Source of the DNA: Sphingobacteriaceae bacterium GW460-11-11-14-LB5
GTDB lineage: Bacteria; Bacteroidota; Bacteroidia; Sphingobacteriales; Sphingobacteriaceae
Direction: 5' to 3'
Assembly: GCA_002151545.1 (NCBI GenBank)
Contig: CP021237.1
Span: forward strand, 4,712,001-4,776,000
Length of the DNA stretch: 64,000 nucleotides
Every line of letters begins with the position of its first letter. Within the stretch, counting starts at the first letter, position 1. A model generated the notes under the pieces. It saw nothing but the letters and a program-made list of their open reading frames with translations, was not told the DNA's origin and ran no database searches. The translations under genes and the position numbers were made by a program. Below are positions 49,105 to 57,323 of the stretch, one piece after another.

Positions 49105-50943
49105 TTATTCAACGGTTACGGATTTGGCCAAATTTCTAGGCTGATCTACATTACAACCACGCATTACCGCAATATGATATGATAATAACTGTAGTGGAAT
49201 GGTTGCTATAAGTGGTAAAAAGGCTTCATTGGCGTCAGGAATTTCGATACAATAATCGGCCATTTTCTTCACTTCGGTATCGCCCTGCGTTACAATGGCA
49301 ATCACTTTTCCTTTTCTGGCTTTTACTTCCTGTATATTACTAATCACTTTCTCGTACGATGAATTTTGCGTTGCAATAAAAACTACTGGCATTTCTTCAT
49401 CAATTAAAGCGATCGGACCATGTTTCATTTCTGCAGCAGGGTAACCTTCTGCATGGATATATGAAATTTCTTTCAGTTTCAAAGCACCTTCTAAGGCTAC
49501 AGGGAAACCACTGCCTCTCCCCAAGAACAAACAGTTAGTAGAATCTTTGATTTTTTCTGCTACCTCTTTAATCAGATCGTTCGACTCAAGTGCCACCTGG
49601 ATCTTTTCAGGGATATTATCCAGTTCAGTTAAAAGCTCTATTAATTTTGAAGTGGTAATGGTTCCTTTTTGCTGCGCCATATAAAAGGCCATCAACGTTA
49701 AAACCGTTACTTGTGCGGTAAATGCTTTTGTTGATGCTACACCAATTTCTGGTCCGGCATGTGTGTAAACACCAGCATGGGTTAAACGCGGGATGGAGGC
49801 ACCGGCAACATTACAGATCCCAAAAATAGTTGCCCCCCGTTCTTTGGCCATCTCTATAGCCGCCATGGTATCGGCAGTTTCTCCAGATTGTGAAATGGCA
49901 ATTACCACATCTTTTTCAGTAATGATCGGATTTCTGTACCTGAACTCTGAAGCATATTCTACCTCAACCGGGATTCGCGCATATTCTTCAATCAGATATT
50001 CGCCAACCAAACCTGCATGCCATGAGGTTCCGCAGGCCACAATAATAATCCGGTCTATATTTTTTAATTTCTCTGCAAATTCTTTGATCCCGCCAAGCTG
50101 AACCTTCCCTTCTTCAGGATAAATACGCCCCCGCATACAATCTTTAATCGAACGTGGCTGCTCATAAATCTCTTTAAGCATGAAGTGATCGAAGCCACCC
50201 TTCTCTAACATTTCGAGCTTTAACTCCAGTTCCTGAATTAGCGGGGTTTGGACTACATTATCTAACTGTTTAATCAACAGGTCCTCCCTGGTCATCAGGG
50301 CAATTTCGCCATCCTTTAGGTAAATTACATTTTTGGTATATTCAATAATCGGCGTAGCATCAGAAGCAATGAAATATTCTCCATTTCCAACACCAATTAC
50401 CATTGGACTACCTTTTCTTGCCGCAATTAAACGATCCGGGTGTTCTTTATCCATGATCACGATGGCGTAGGCTCCATTTACTTCGCGTAAGGCCAAACGA
50501 ACCGCTTCTAAAAGATCTATATTTTCAATTTCCTGGATTTCTTCAATCAAATGAATCAACACTTCTGTATCCGTATCACTTTTAAACTCATGCCCACGGT
50601 TAGTCAATTCTTCCTTTAAGGTGGCATAATTTTCTATAATCCCGTTGTGGATGATAGAAAGCTTTCCATTATTAGAGGTGTGTGGGTGAGAGTTCCGATC
50701 TGAGGGTACACCATGCGTAGCCCAACGGGTATGCCCCATACCACTAGTGCCCGATTTATCATGGGCCTCAGCAAATTCTTCTAAAACAGCTACTTTTCCT
50801 GCTTTTTTATAAATATGCTGACCACTGTTATTCATCAGCGCAATACCGGCGCTATCATAACCACGGTATTCTAATCTTTTAAGACCTTTCAGTACAATTG
50901 GCCAGGCTTCTCTGTAACCAATATAGCCTACTATTCCACACAT
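49105..50943 (-). CDS. glmS: Glutamine-fructose-6-phosphate aminotransferase
   Basis: 612 residues, the standard length. Nucleophile Cys2 follows the initiator (MCGIVGYIG). N-terminal class II glutaminase (to about 240) with TRWATHGVPSDRNSHPH; two SIS isomerase domains with CGTSWHAGLVGEYLIEEYARI and AISQSGETADTMAAIEMA; C-terminus LAKSVTVE. Makes glucosamine-6-phosphate, the entry to peptidoglycan, LPS and surface glycans. No glmS ribozyme is seen upstream, but a 20-bp palindrome overlaps the promoter (50975-50994). Confidence 0.98.
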   Translation of the reverse strand: MCGIVGYIGYREAWPIVLKGLKRLEYRGYDSAGIALMNNSGQHIYKKAGKVAVLEEFAEAHDKSGTSGMGHTRWATHGVPSDRNSHPHTSNNGKLSIIHNGIIENYATLKEELTNRGHEFKSDTDTEVLIHLIEEIQEIENIDLLEAVRLALREVNGAYAIVIMDKEHPDRLIAARKGSPMVIGVGNGEYFIASDATPIIEYTKNVIYLKDGEIALMTREDLLIKQLDNVVQTPLIQELELKLEMLEKGGFDHFMLKEIYEQPRSIKDCMRGRIYPEEGKVQLGGIKEFAEKLKNIDRIIIVACGTSWHAGLVGEYLIEEYARIPVEVEYASEFRYRNPIITEKDVVIAISQSGETADTMAAIEMAKERGATIFGICNVAGASIPRLTHAGVYTHAGPEIGVASTKAFTAQVTVLTLMAFYMAQQKGTITTSKLIELLTELDNIPEKIQVALESNDLIKEVAEKIKDSTNCLFLGRGSGFPVALEGALKLKEISYIHAEGYPAAEMKHGPIALIDEEMPVVFIATQNSSYEKVISNIQEVKARKGKVIAIVTQGDTEVKKMADYCIEIPDANEAFLPLIATIPLQLLSYHIAVMRGCNVDQPRNLAKSVTVE

Positions 50944-50966
50944 AAGTTTATATCACATTAATTTGC

Positions 50967-50996
50967 CAAATATATAAAACAAACGTTTGTTTTAAA
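50967..50996 (-). promoter_or_regulatory. glmS promoter with perfect 20-bp palindrome
   Basis: -7 TATATTTG (50967-50974, minus strand) 24 bases before the ATG, and TTTA 18 bases upstream. Between them lies the palindrome TAAAACAAAC-GTTTGTTTTA (50975-50994). Its position between -33 and -7 suits a repressor operator. Confidence 0.6.
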
Positions 50997-51025
50997 GAAA
51001 AAAAGCCGATAAACTTACTTCACAA

Positions 51026-51055
51026 AAAAAGCAGCTACAAATTAATGTAACTGCT
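51026..51055 (-). terminator. glyA terminator; duplicate of the glmS terminator
   Basis: Minus-strand AGCAGTTACA / TGTAGCTGCT, a 10-bp stem with one G-U pair, loop TTAATT, followed by TTTTTTT. Lies about 38 bases past the glyA stop. Confidence 0.75.
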
Positions 51056-51092
51056 CATGCTATTGTATTGCCAACGGGGTTGGTGTATAATC

Positions 51093-52367
51093 TTATTTAT
51101 AAAGTGGGAAAGCGCTTACCAGTTTAATCACTTCAGCTTTTACACTATTCAGGTTAGCTTCATCCTCCGGGTTGGTTAGAACCTGATCGATTAAATCGAC
51201 AATCTTTTCCATTTCAGTTTCTTTTAAACCACGGGTTGTGATTGCCGCAGTACCTACACGGATACCTGAAGTTACAAATGGAGATTTATCATCGAAAGGA
51301 ACCATATTCTTGTTCACTGTAATTTCAGCTTTCTCTAAAGCATTTTCTGCTACTTTACCAGTGATATTTTTATTCCGAAGATCGATCAGCATTAAGTGGT
51401 TATCTGTACCACCAGAAATAATACCATATCCTTTCGCTACAAATGCCTTGGCCATTGCCTGTGCGTTAGCAGCTACTTGTTTAATGTATGTTCCGTACTC
51501 CTCGCTTAAAGCTTCGCCAAAAGCAATTGCTTTAGCCGCAATAATATGCTCTAACGGACCACCTTGTGTACCAGGGAAAACGGCCATATCAAGCAAGTTG
51601 CTCATTAAACGGATTTCGCCTTTAGGTGTTTTTAATCCCCATGGGTTCTCGAAATCCTGTCCCATCATAATCATACCACCACGTGGACCACGTAACGTTT
51701 TGTGAGTTGTAGTGGTTACAATATGGCAATGTGGAAGTGGGTTGGCCAACAATCCTTTTGCGATTAAACCTGCCGGGTGAGAAATATCAGCTAAAACCAA
51801 AGCGCCAATTTTATCAGCTACCGAACGGATAAAAGCATAATCCCACTCGCGAGAATAAGCAGATGCGCCACAGATGATTAATTTAGGTTTTTCGGCTAAA
51901 GCAACTTCTTCTAATTTTTTATAGTCAATTAATCCGGTTTCCTTTTCAACACCATAAAATAAAGGCTGGTATAATTTACCCGAAAAGTTAACGGGCGAAC
52001 CATGAGTTAAGTGACCTCCATGAGAAAGATCAAATCCTAATATTTTATCACCTGGCTGCAAAATGGCAAGCATTACTGCTGCGTTAGCTTGTGCACCAGA
52101 GTGTGGCTGAACATTTACCCATGCTGCACCGAACAACTCTTTTGCCCTATCGATAGCAATTTGCTCTACTACATCCACTACCTGGCAACCGCCATAGTAA
52201 CGTTTTCCTGGTAAGCCTTCAGCATATTTATTGGTTAGTACCGATCCGGCAGCTTCCATTACCTGCTTACTTACAAAGTTTTCTGATGCAATAAGCTCTA
52301 AACCATGTTCTTGGCGGTTTAACTCCTTATCAATAAGTTCAAAAATTTGGTTGTCGCGTGTCATCAT
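51093..52367 (-). CDS. glyA: Serine hydroxymethyltransferase
   Basis: 424 residues from the first ATG of MMTRDNQIFELIDKE (52367). The longer in-frame start at 52409 is upstream of a perfect -7 TACTTTTG (52392-52399), which supports the shorter form. PLP-dependent enzyme of one-carbon metabolism. Family blocks: LIASENFVSKQVMEAAGSVLTNKYAEGLPGKRYYGG, VQPHSGAQANAAV, and the PLP lysine in TTTTHKTLRGPRGG. Product glycine is the substrate of the glycine cleavage system, of which gcvH is also in the window but separately. Confidence 0.97.
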   Translation of the reverse strand: MMTRDNQIFELIDKELNRQEHGLELIASENFVSKQVMEAAGSVLTNKYAEGLPGKRYYGGCQVVDVVEQIAIDRAKELFGAAWVNVQPHSGAQANAAVMLAILQPGDKILGFDLSHGGHLTHGSPVNFSGKLYQPLFYGVEKETGLIDYKKLEEVALAEKPKLIICGASAYSREWDYAFIRSVADKIGALVLADISHPAGLIAKGLLANPLPHCHIVTTTTHKTLRGPRGGMIMMGQDFENPWGLKTPKGEIRLMSNLLDMAVFPGTQGGPLEHIIAAKAIAFGEALSEEYGTYIKQVAANAQAMAKAFVAKGYGIISGGTDNHLMLIDLRNKNITGKVAENALEKAEITVNKNMVPFDDKSPFVTSGIRVGTAAITTRGLKETEMEKIVDLIDQVLTNPEDEANLNSVKAEVIKLVSAFPLYK

Positions 52368-52391
52368 TATATGAGGTTTGTATTTTTTTTG

Positions 52392-52399
52392 CAAAAGTA
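52392..52399 (-). promoter_or_regulatory. Putative -7 element of glyA
   Basis: TACTTTTG on the minus strand, 24 bases before the ATG at 52367; no clear -33. It decides against the 52409 start. Confidence 0.55.
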
Positions 52400-52426
52400 A
52401 GAAATTCAAATTTAATTTAGGCTCTA

Positions 52427-53170
52427 TTAGGATAATGCTTTCACATTAAAGTTGTTAAAGCCGCTCCCAATGGTTATCTCTACGATTTGTTGCTGCAACA
52501 TTTCTAAAATAGCCAGGAAATTATAAACAAAATGCACTTTATTCTCCGAATTTTTAAGGACTAGGGCGAAATCGATCTGTTTATTAATATCAAGCAAATT
52601 GGCAATAAAGTGTTTTTGCTGTTCGATAGTATAGGGATATTGAACAACAGTATGTTTAACCTCCTCACTGCGCAGTTCATACTTCTGCATCGTTCGGTGG
52701 TAAATGGTTAAAAGCTTATACAAATCCAATGATAAAAGTTCATCCTGATGCGTGGAGGATGCAGCTGCCAGGGTTAGATCATATGCAATATTACCGCGTT
52801 GATCCTGTTTAAACCGTTCCTCTTCAAAAACTTTCATTTCTTCTGCTGCAGATTTAAACTGTTTGTAGGCAATTAGCCTGGCGATCAGGTCCTGTTCCGA
52901 ATTAATTTCATTTCCGGCCTCATCTACCTCAATCCTTGGCAAAAGCATTTTAGATTTAATGCGCATCAAAGTTGCGGCCACTAAAATAAATTCGCTGGCC
53001 ACTTCTACATTCAAGGCCAGGAGCTGATGGATATAGGCCAAAAAATCGTTCGTAATTTTAGCAATCTCCACATCCTGGATATTAAGCTCATCCCGTTCAA
53101 TAAAGAACAGTAATAAATCGAAGGGGCCTTCGAATACCGGAAGTTTTATTTCAAAATTCTCTGCCTGCAT
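52427..53170 (-). CDS. scpA: Segregation and condensation protein A
   Basis: 247 residues from the ATG at 53170; the four-codon longer start overlaps the -7 element at 53180-53187. ScpA is the kleisin subunit of the SMC-ScpAB condensin. Family blocks: FEGPFDLLLFFIERDELNIQDVEIAKITNDFLAYI and ASEFILVAATLMRIKSKMLLP; the C-terminal winged helix that binds the SMC head is VHFVYNFLAILEMLQQQIVEITIGSGFNNF. No scpB or smc is nearby. Confidence 0.94.
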   Translation of the reverse strand: MQAENFEIKLPVFEGPFDLLLFFIERDELNIQDVEIAKITNDFLAYIHQLLALNVEVASEFILVAATLMRIKSKMLLPRIEVDEAGNEINSEQDLIARLIAYKQFKSAAEEMKVFEEERFKQDQRGNIAYDLTLAAASSTHQDELLSLDLYKLLTIYHRTMQKYELRSEEVKHTVVQYPYTIEQQKHFIANLLDINKQIDFALVLKNSENKVHFVYNFLAILEMLQQQIVEITIGSGFNNFNVKALS

Positions 53171-53179
53171 GTGAAGAGA

Positions 53180-53187
53180 CAAACATA
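53180..53187 (-). promoter_or_regulatory. Putative -7 element of scpA
   Basis: TATGTTTG on the minus strand, 9 bases before the ATG at 53170; matches TAnnTTTG. -33 unclear. Confidence 0.5.
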
Positions 53188-53372
53188 ATGAAAATTTTCA
53201 GGTACTCTAACTTAAAACGCTACACGCAATCATCAGCCGCTCTTCGCCAAACGCTCCATGCTAAGCCCTCATCGCCAACCGCTTAACGCTTAAGAATAAA
53301 CCAGTATTTTTCTTTTCTATATTAAAACAAATTTACCTTACTTTGTATCTTGTTTTTTACCATAAATTTCGA

Positions 53373-55301
53373 ATGCAAGTAAAAGCTGGCCCCCTATTAT
53401 CTAAAATCAACTATCCCGCTGATTTAAAGCAATATAGCGACTCTGACTTAGAACAAATAAGCCAGGAATTACGACAGTATATTATTGATGTTGTGAGTGT
53501 AAATGGTGGCCATTTTGGCGCCAGTTTAGGTGTTGTTGAATTAACAGTTGCCTTACATTATGCGCTAAATACCCCCTACGATAAATTAGTTTGGGACGTA
53601 GGTCATCAGGCATATGGGCACAAAATTTTAACAGGCCGTAGAGATTTATTCCATACCAACCGGGTATACGGCGGAATTAGCGGTTTCCCGAAAATTTCTG
53701 AAAGCGAATATGATACTTTTGGTGTAGGCCACTCTTCTACTTCTATTTCGGCTGCTTTGGGCATGGCGGTAGCCTCGCAATTAAAAGGTGAAACAGACAG
53801 ACAGCATGTGGCTGTTATTGGCGATGGTGCCATGACTGCAGGTTTAGCTTTTGAAGGTTTAAACCATGCCGGGATTGAAAACAGTAATGTGCTGGTCATC
53901 TTAAATGATAACTGCATGTCTATCGATCCCAATGTAGGTGCGCTTAAGGAATATTTAACCAGCATTACCATCTCGAAATCGTACAACCGTTTCCGTGATG
54001 ACATCTCTCATGTACTTACCGGATTATCTAAACTTGGTCCTAACGCACACAAGTACGTTAAGAAAATAGAGAAAAGTATTAAAGGCACCTTACTGAAACA
54101 AAGTAATTTATTTGAAGCCTTAAACTTTAGGTATTTCGGCCCTGTTGATGGGCACGATGTAAAACGTTTGGCACAAACCATAAAAGATTTATCAGCTATT
54201 CCTGGCCCTAAGCTTTTACACTGTATTACCGTAAAAGGAAAAGGTTTTGCATTAGCAGAGAAAGATCAGACCAAGTGGCATGCACCGGGCCTTTTTGATA
54301 AGATTACGGGAGAAATTAAAAAAAGCGTTCCTGATAAGCCGCAACCACCAAAATATCAGGATGTTTTTGGACATACCATGGTAGAACTGGCTGAGGCGAA
54401 TGATAAAATTGTAGGCATTACGCCCGCTATGCCATCAGGCTCATCATTAAACATCATGATGAAAGCGATGCCAAAACGTGCATTTGATGTGGGTATTGCG
54501 GAGCAACATGCCGTGACTTTTTCAGCCGGTTTAGCTGCGCAAGGGCTGGTACCTTTTTGCAATATCTATTCGAGTTTTATGCAAAGAGCTTACGATCAGG
54601 TGATTCATGATGTGGCTATCCAAAAGCTAAACGTGGTTTTCTGTCTGGATAGAGCTGGATTAGCTGGTGCCGATGGTGCAACACACCATGGTGCTTACGA
54701 CATTGCATACATGCGCTGCATCCCAAATTTGGTAGTCTCTTCTCCAATGAACGAAGAAGAGTTGCGAAACCTGATGTTTACCGCCCAGCAAGAAAATGTT
54801 GGCCCATTTGTAATCCGCTACCCACGTGGTAATGGTGTAATGCCTGATTGGAAACGACCATTTAAAGCATTAGAAATTGGCAAAGGACGTAAGATCTGTG
54901 ATGGAGAGGATGTAGCGTTATTAACCATTGGTCATGTAGGTAACTTTGCTGTTGAAGCCCGCGCCGAACTGAACAGCGAAGGTTTTTATCCGGCACATTA
55001 CGATTTACGTTTTGTAAAACCTTTAGATGAACAATTATTACATGAAGTTTTTGCCAAATACAAAAATGTAATTACGGTAGAAGATGGCTCATTACCCGGA
55101 GGGATAGGTTCTGCAGTATTGGAATTTATGGCCGATCATGGTTATCACGCCAATGTAATCCGCCTGGGTATTCCAGATCAATTTATCGAACATGGCGAAC
55201 AGGCTGAACTTTGGGCTGAATGTGGATATGATAAAAATGCGATTGTTGAAACGGTTAGAAAAGTTGCCATCAAAAGAACAACCAATACTATGGCTGGTTA
55301 A
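53373..55301 (+). CDS. dxs: 1-deoxy-D-xylulose-5-phosphate synthase
   Basis: 642 residues from the ATG at 53373 (MQVKAGPLLSKINYP), preferred to a TTG at 53343. First enzyme of the MEP isoprenoid pathway, joining pyruvate and glyceraldehyde-3-phosphate. ThDP/metal motif GDGAMTAGLAFEGLNHAG ... NDNCMSIDPNVGAL; conserved His in LVWDVGHQAYGHKIL; transketolase pyrimidine domain with GIAEQHAVTFSAGLA and DRAGLAGADGATHHG. Divergently arranged with scpA; 160-base gap in between has no further gene. Confidence 0.97.
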   Translation: MQVKAGPLLSKINYPADLKQYSDSDLEQISQELRQYIIDVVSVNGGHFGASLGVVELTVALHYALNTPYDKLVWDVGHQAYGHKILTGRRDLFHTNRVYGGISGFPKISESEYDTFGVGHSSTSISAALGMAVASQLKGETDRQHVAVIGDGAMTAGLAFEGLNHAGIENSNVLVILNDNCMSIDPNVGALKEYLTSITISKSYNRFRDDISHVLTGLSKLGPNAHKYVKKIEKSIKGTLLKQSNLFEALNFRYFGPVDGHDVKRLAQTIKDLSAIPGPKLLHCITVKGKGFALAEKDQTKWHAPGLFDKITGEIKKSVPDKPQPPKYQDVFGHTMVELAEANDKIVGITPAMPSGSSLNIMMKAMPKRAFDVGIAEQHAVTFSAGLAAQGLVPFCNIYSSFMQRAYDQVIHDVAIQKLNVVFCLDRAGLAGADGATHHGAYDIAYMRCIPNLVVSSPMNEEELRNLMFTAQQENVGPFVIRYPRGNGVMPDWKRPFKALEIGKGRKICDGEDVALLTIGHVGNFAVEARAELNSEGFYPAHYDLRFVKPLDEQLLHEVFAKYKNVITVEDGSLPGGIGSAVLEFMADHGYHANVIRLGIPDQFIEHGEQAELWAECGYDKNAIVETVRKVAIKRTTNTMAG

Positions 55302-55516
55302 ATTAAGCCTAACATTTTTTATGTAGGAATATAGCCCTAACCTCAGCTATTATAATCAAAATATTAAGGAAATATTAAATTTTTTACTCAATTTTAATCC
55401 AATACCTAATAATAAGTATTGACAAATAGCACAACTACAAAAGAATAGCCTGAATCTATTTTATTCTTTTAAAAATCTACTTCAGTTTGCAAACAATTTC
55501 TAAGTTACTATGTTTA

Positions 55517-55543
55517 CTGGTATTATATTTGTGCTAATACCAG
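55517..55543 (+). promoter_or_regulatory. Inverted repeat over a -7 element
   Basis: CTGGTATTA-N9-TAATACCAG, a perfect 9-bp inverted repeat, with TATATTTG (55524-55531) inside it, and a second overlapping inverted repeat TGTGCT / AGCACA. It sits 21 bases before the ATG of a 36-codon frame and looks like an operator-controlled promoter on the plus strand. Confidence 0.5.
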
Positions 55544-55563
55544 CACACCTTAATAAAATAGTA

Positions 55564-55674
55564 ATGAAAACGCTTAAAAAATCAATTTTATTGACCAAAA
55601 CCGTTCTTAATTTTTTTGGATTTTTATTCAATCAATCCCTAAACAGAGATAAACTAAGTAAAAAGTCAGGATAA
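55564..55674 (+). CDS. Possible 36-residue peptide
   Basis: MKTLKKSILLTKTVLNFFGF begins a 36-residue basic, partly hydrophobic peptide ending SKKSG. It follows the promoter-like inverted repeat and converges on the polysaccharide cluster. There is no homologue I recognise; a non-coding transcript with this frame by chance is equally possible. Confidence 0.3.
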   Translation: MKTLKKSILLTKTVLNFFGFLFNQSLNRDKLSKKSG

Positions 55675-55703
55675 AATTACCCTAACTAAATAACGGAGAG
55701 ATA

Positions 55704-57320
55704 TTAAAAATCGTGATAGATATTTCTAAACGAACTTCTTAACCCTATTGTGATTAATCCTGTTTTATTCAATCCCAGTTCATTACTTTCTCTTCTATAG
55801 GTACCCGCAACTTCTAACCTTAAATTATACTTAGGGTTTAGTAAATAAGCAACCTGCCCTTTCAAATAATATAGGTCTGTACCTATACCTTGCCCGATAT
55901 GGCTTCCATATTGAACAGATCTGGTATCGTAGCTTTTAAAGACATCTCCACCATAATTCATCCCATCAGGATCTAGACCATATCTGGAGTATAGTGCTTG
56001 TCCTTGCAAATCGAACCGCTTATAGCTATAATTTAAAATCCCTAAAAATTCCCTGAAATTTGCCCCACGCGGGTGAGCTAAAGATTGATTGTAATTGGCA
56101 TAGTTCGAAATACGATCGAAGTGTGCATAGGTATATGGTCGTGCAGTATTAAATTCGGCAAGATAGTTTAATCCCTGTACTTTAAAAAGATCAGATCCCC
56201 GTACACCAAACTGAACAGCAAATTTATTTGCCCAATAACCGTTTCCTTTAAAAAATTCTTTTGCAGTAAACTCATCAAACATGAATTGTCCATATAATGC
56301 TGTTTTTTCTAACAGTTCATATTTTAGGTTAATTCCTAAACGCATTTTATCTGGCGAGGTCGTATTTGTGCTCTCAATCGGGCGCAAAAACATAAATGGG
56401 TGGATATAGTTAAAATCAAATCCACGTTTGCCTTCCGGTTCTGCATCAGCCCAAGTAACCGCCTGAAAGAAACCAACAGAAAAGCGTTTAGTAGCATTCC
56501 AATCCACATAATGTGCGGCCATCCATTTCCCACGATCTCCTAATCTTCTGTCGCTAGCTAACTTAGGTGCTCCTGGATCTAACATATAGGCAAAAATGGT
56601 TTGATATTGAACGCTCCCTACTGTTGCTCTTAACCTAAAGAAAGAGTAGTTAGAGGAAACGTCTGATAATAACATCGATCGATAACCATCACCAATAAAG
56701 TTTTTATCGTAACCTAAGGCAAAATTTAAATATTTACTCGGCGTGTAAGACAATAGGGCAGTAACATAAGACCAATCTTGTTTATCTGCTCCCAATTTTC
56801 CATATCCTTGCCCAGGCACTACCTGGTTGGCTACGACAAAGTTATTTACATAGTTTACAAATTTGCCCTGATTTTCAAAACCATTTAAATAGAACGAAAA
56901 TTGTTTCCCAACATTGCCACCTACCTGAAAACCTCTGGTATTTAGCCATGTTGATCGATCTGAACCAAAGTCTCTACCGATTTGAAAATCCGGTAGAAAA
57001 TCGGCATAAATATTATAGTCCTCATTTTTAAATTCCAGAAGATGCTCCTGGAATAATTTACGATGTACCCAGCTTCTTTTATTTAAACTGTCTGTCCCTA
57101 CATTCATCAAGGAATCAAAATGCATTTGCAAGGCACTATCATCCGCATAAAAGCCCTTAATGGCAGAATGGAATTTCAATTGTTGATCGTAAACCGAAGG
57201 ATTTAGCTTTTGATAAAACTGATAATCATAAGGAATGTTGCAATTAGGGGTAGGATTTTGTGCATCAGCAGTTAAAGCAAAAATGGCCATTAAGGCCATT
57301 AAAAAGATTTTTCTCATCAT
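55704..57320 (-). CDS. Outer-membrane beta-barrel protein of the Wzi/RemB type
   Basis: 538 residues with a signal peptide (MMRKIFLMALMAIFALTADAQ). The body is rich in aromatic beta-strands, for example LGYDKNFIGDGYRSMLLSDVSSNYSFFRLRATVGSVQYQ, and the C-terminal strand ends in Phe (SFRNIYHDF). The phrase HPRGANFREFLGILNYSY and the layout are those of proteins annotated as capsule-assembly Wzi family or gliding motility RemB in Bacteroidota, from memory. Placement at the end of the polysaccharide cluster supports a role in holding or exporting surface glycan. No catalytic site is seen. Confidence 0.6.
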   Translation of the reverse strand: MMRKIFLMALMAIFALTADAQNPTPNCNIPYDYQFYQKLNPSVYDQQLKFHSAIKGFYADDSALQMHFDSLMNVGTDSLNKRSWVHRKLFQEHLLEFKNEDYNIYADFLPDFQIGRDFGSDRSTWLNTRGFQVGGNVGKQFSFYLNGFENQGKFVNYVNNFVVANQVVPGQGYGKLGADKQDWSYVTALLSYTPSKYLNFALGYDKNFIGDGYRSMLLSDVSSNYSFFRLRATVGSVQYQTIFAYMLDPGAPKLASDRRLGDRGKWMAAHYVDWNATKRFSVGFFQAVTWADAEPEGKRGFDFNYIHPFMFLRPIESTNTTSPDKMRLGINLKYELLEKTALYGQFMFDEFTAKEFFKGNGYWANKFAVQFGVRGSDLFKVQGLNYLAEFNTARPYTYAHFDRISNYANYNQSLAHPRGANFREFLGILNYSYKRFDLQGQALYSRYGLDPDGMNYGGDVFKSYDTRSVQYGSHIGQGIGTDLYYLKGQVAYLLNPKYNLRLEVAGTYRRESNELGLNKTGLITIGLRSSFRNIYHDF

Positions 57321-57323
57321 TTT

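Larger units (their letters stand above)
55302..55703. other. Non-coding region between dxs and the Wzi/RemB-like gene
   Basis: Contains the inverted repeats at 55400-55421 (CAATAC / GTATTG) and 55517-55543, a -7 motif and a 36-codon frame (described separately). The rest is AT-rich; no terminator is obvious for dxs or for the polysaccharide cluster. Confidence 0.5.

Noticed and set aside
50944..51025. glmS ribozyme
   Set aside because: The upstream region is short, AT-rich and mostly the palindrome and promoter; no ribozyme core is seen, and the ribozyme is a Gram-positive feature.
52368..52409. Longer glyA N-terminus
   Set aside because: The start at 52409 lies upstream of the -7 element at 52392-52399, and the extra residues are not part of the SHMT family.
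53183..53342. Tract with repeated AACGCT-like words between scpA and dxs
   Set aside because: The words are irregular, with no constant spacing or inverted arrangement, so no repeat or CRISPR can be claimed.
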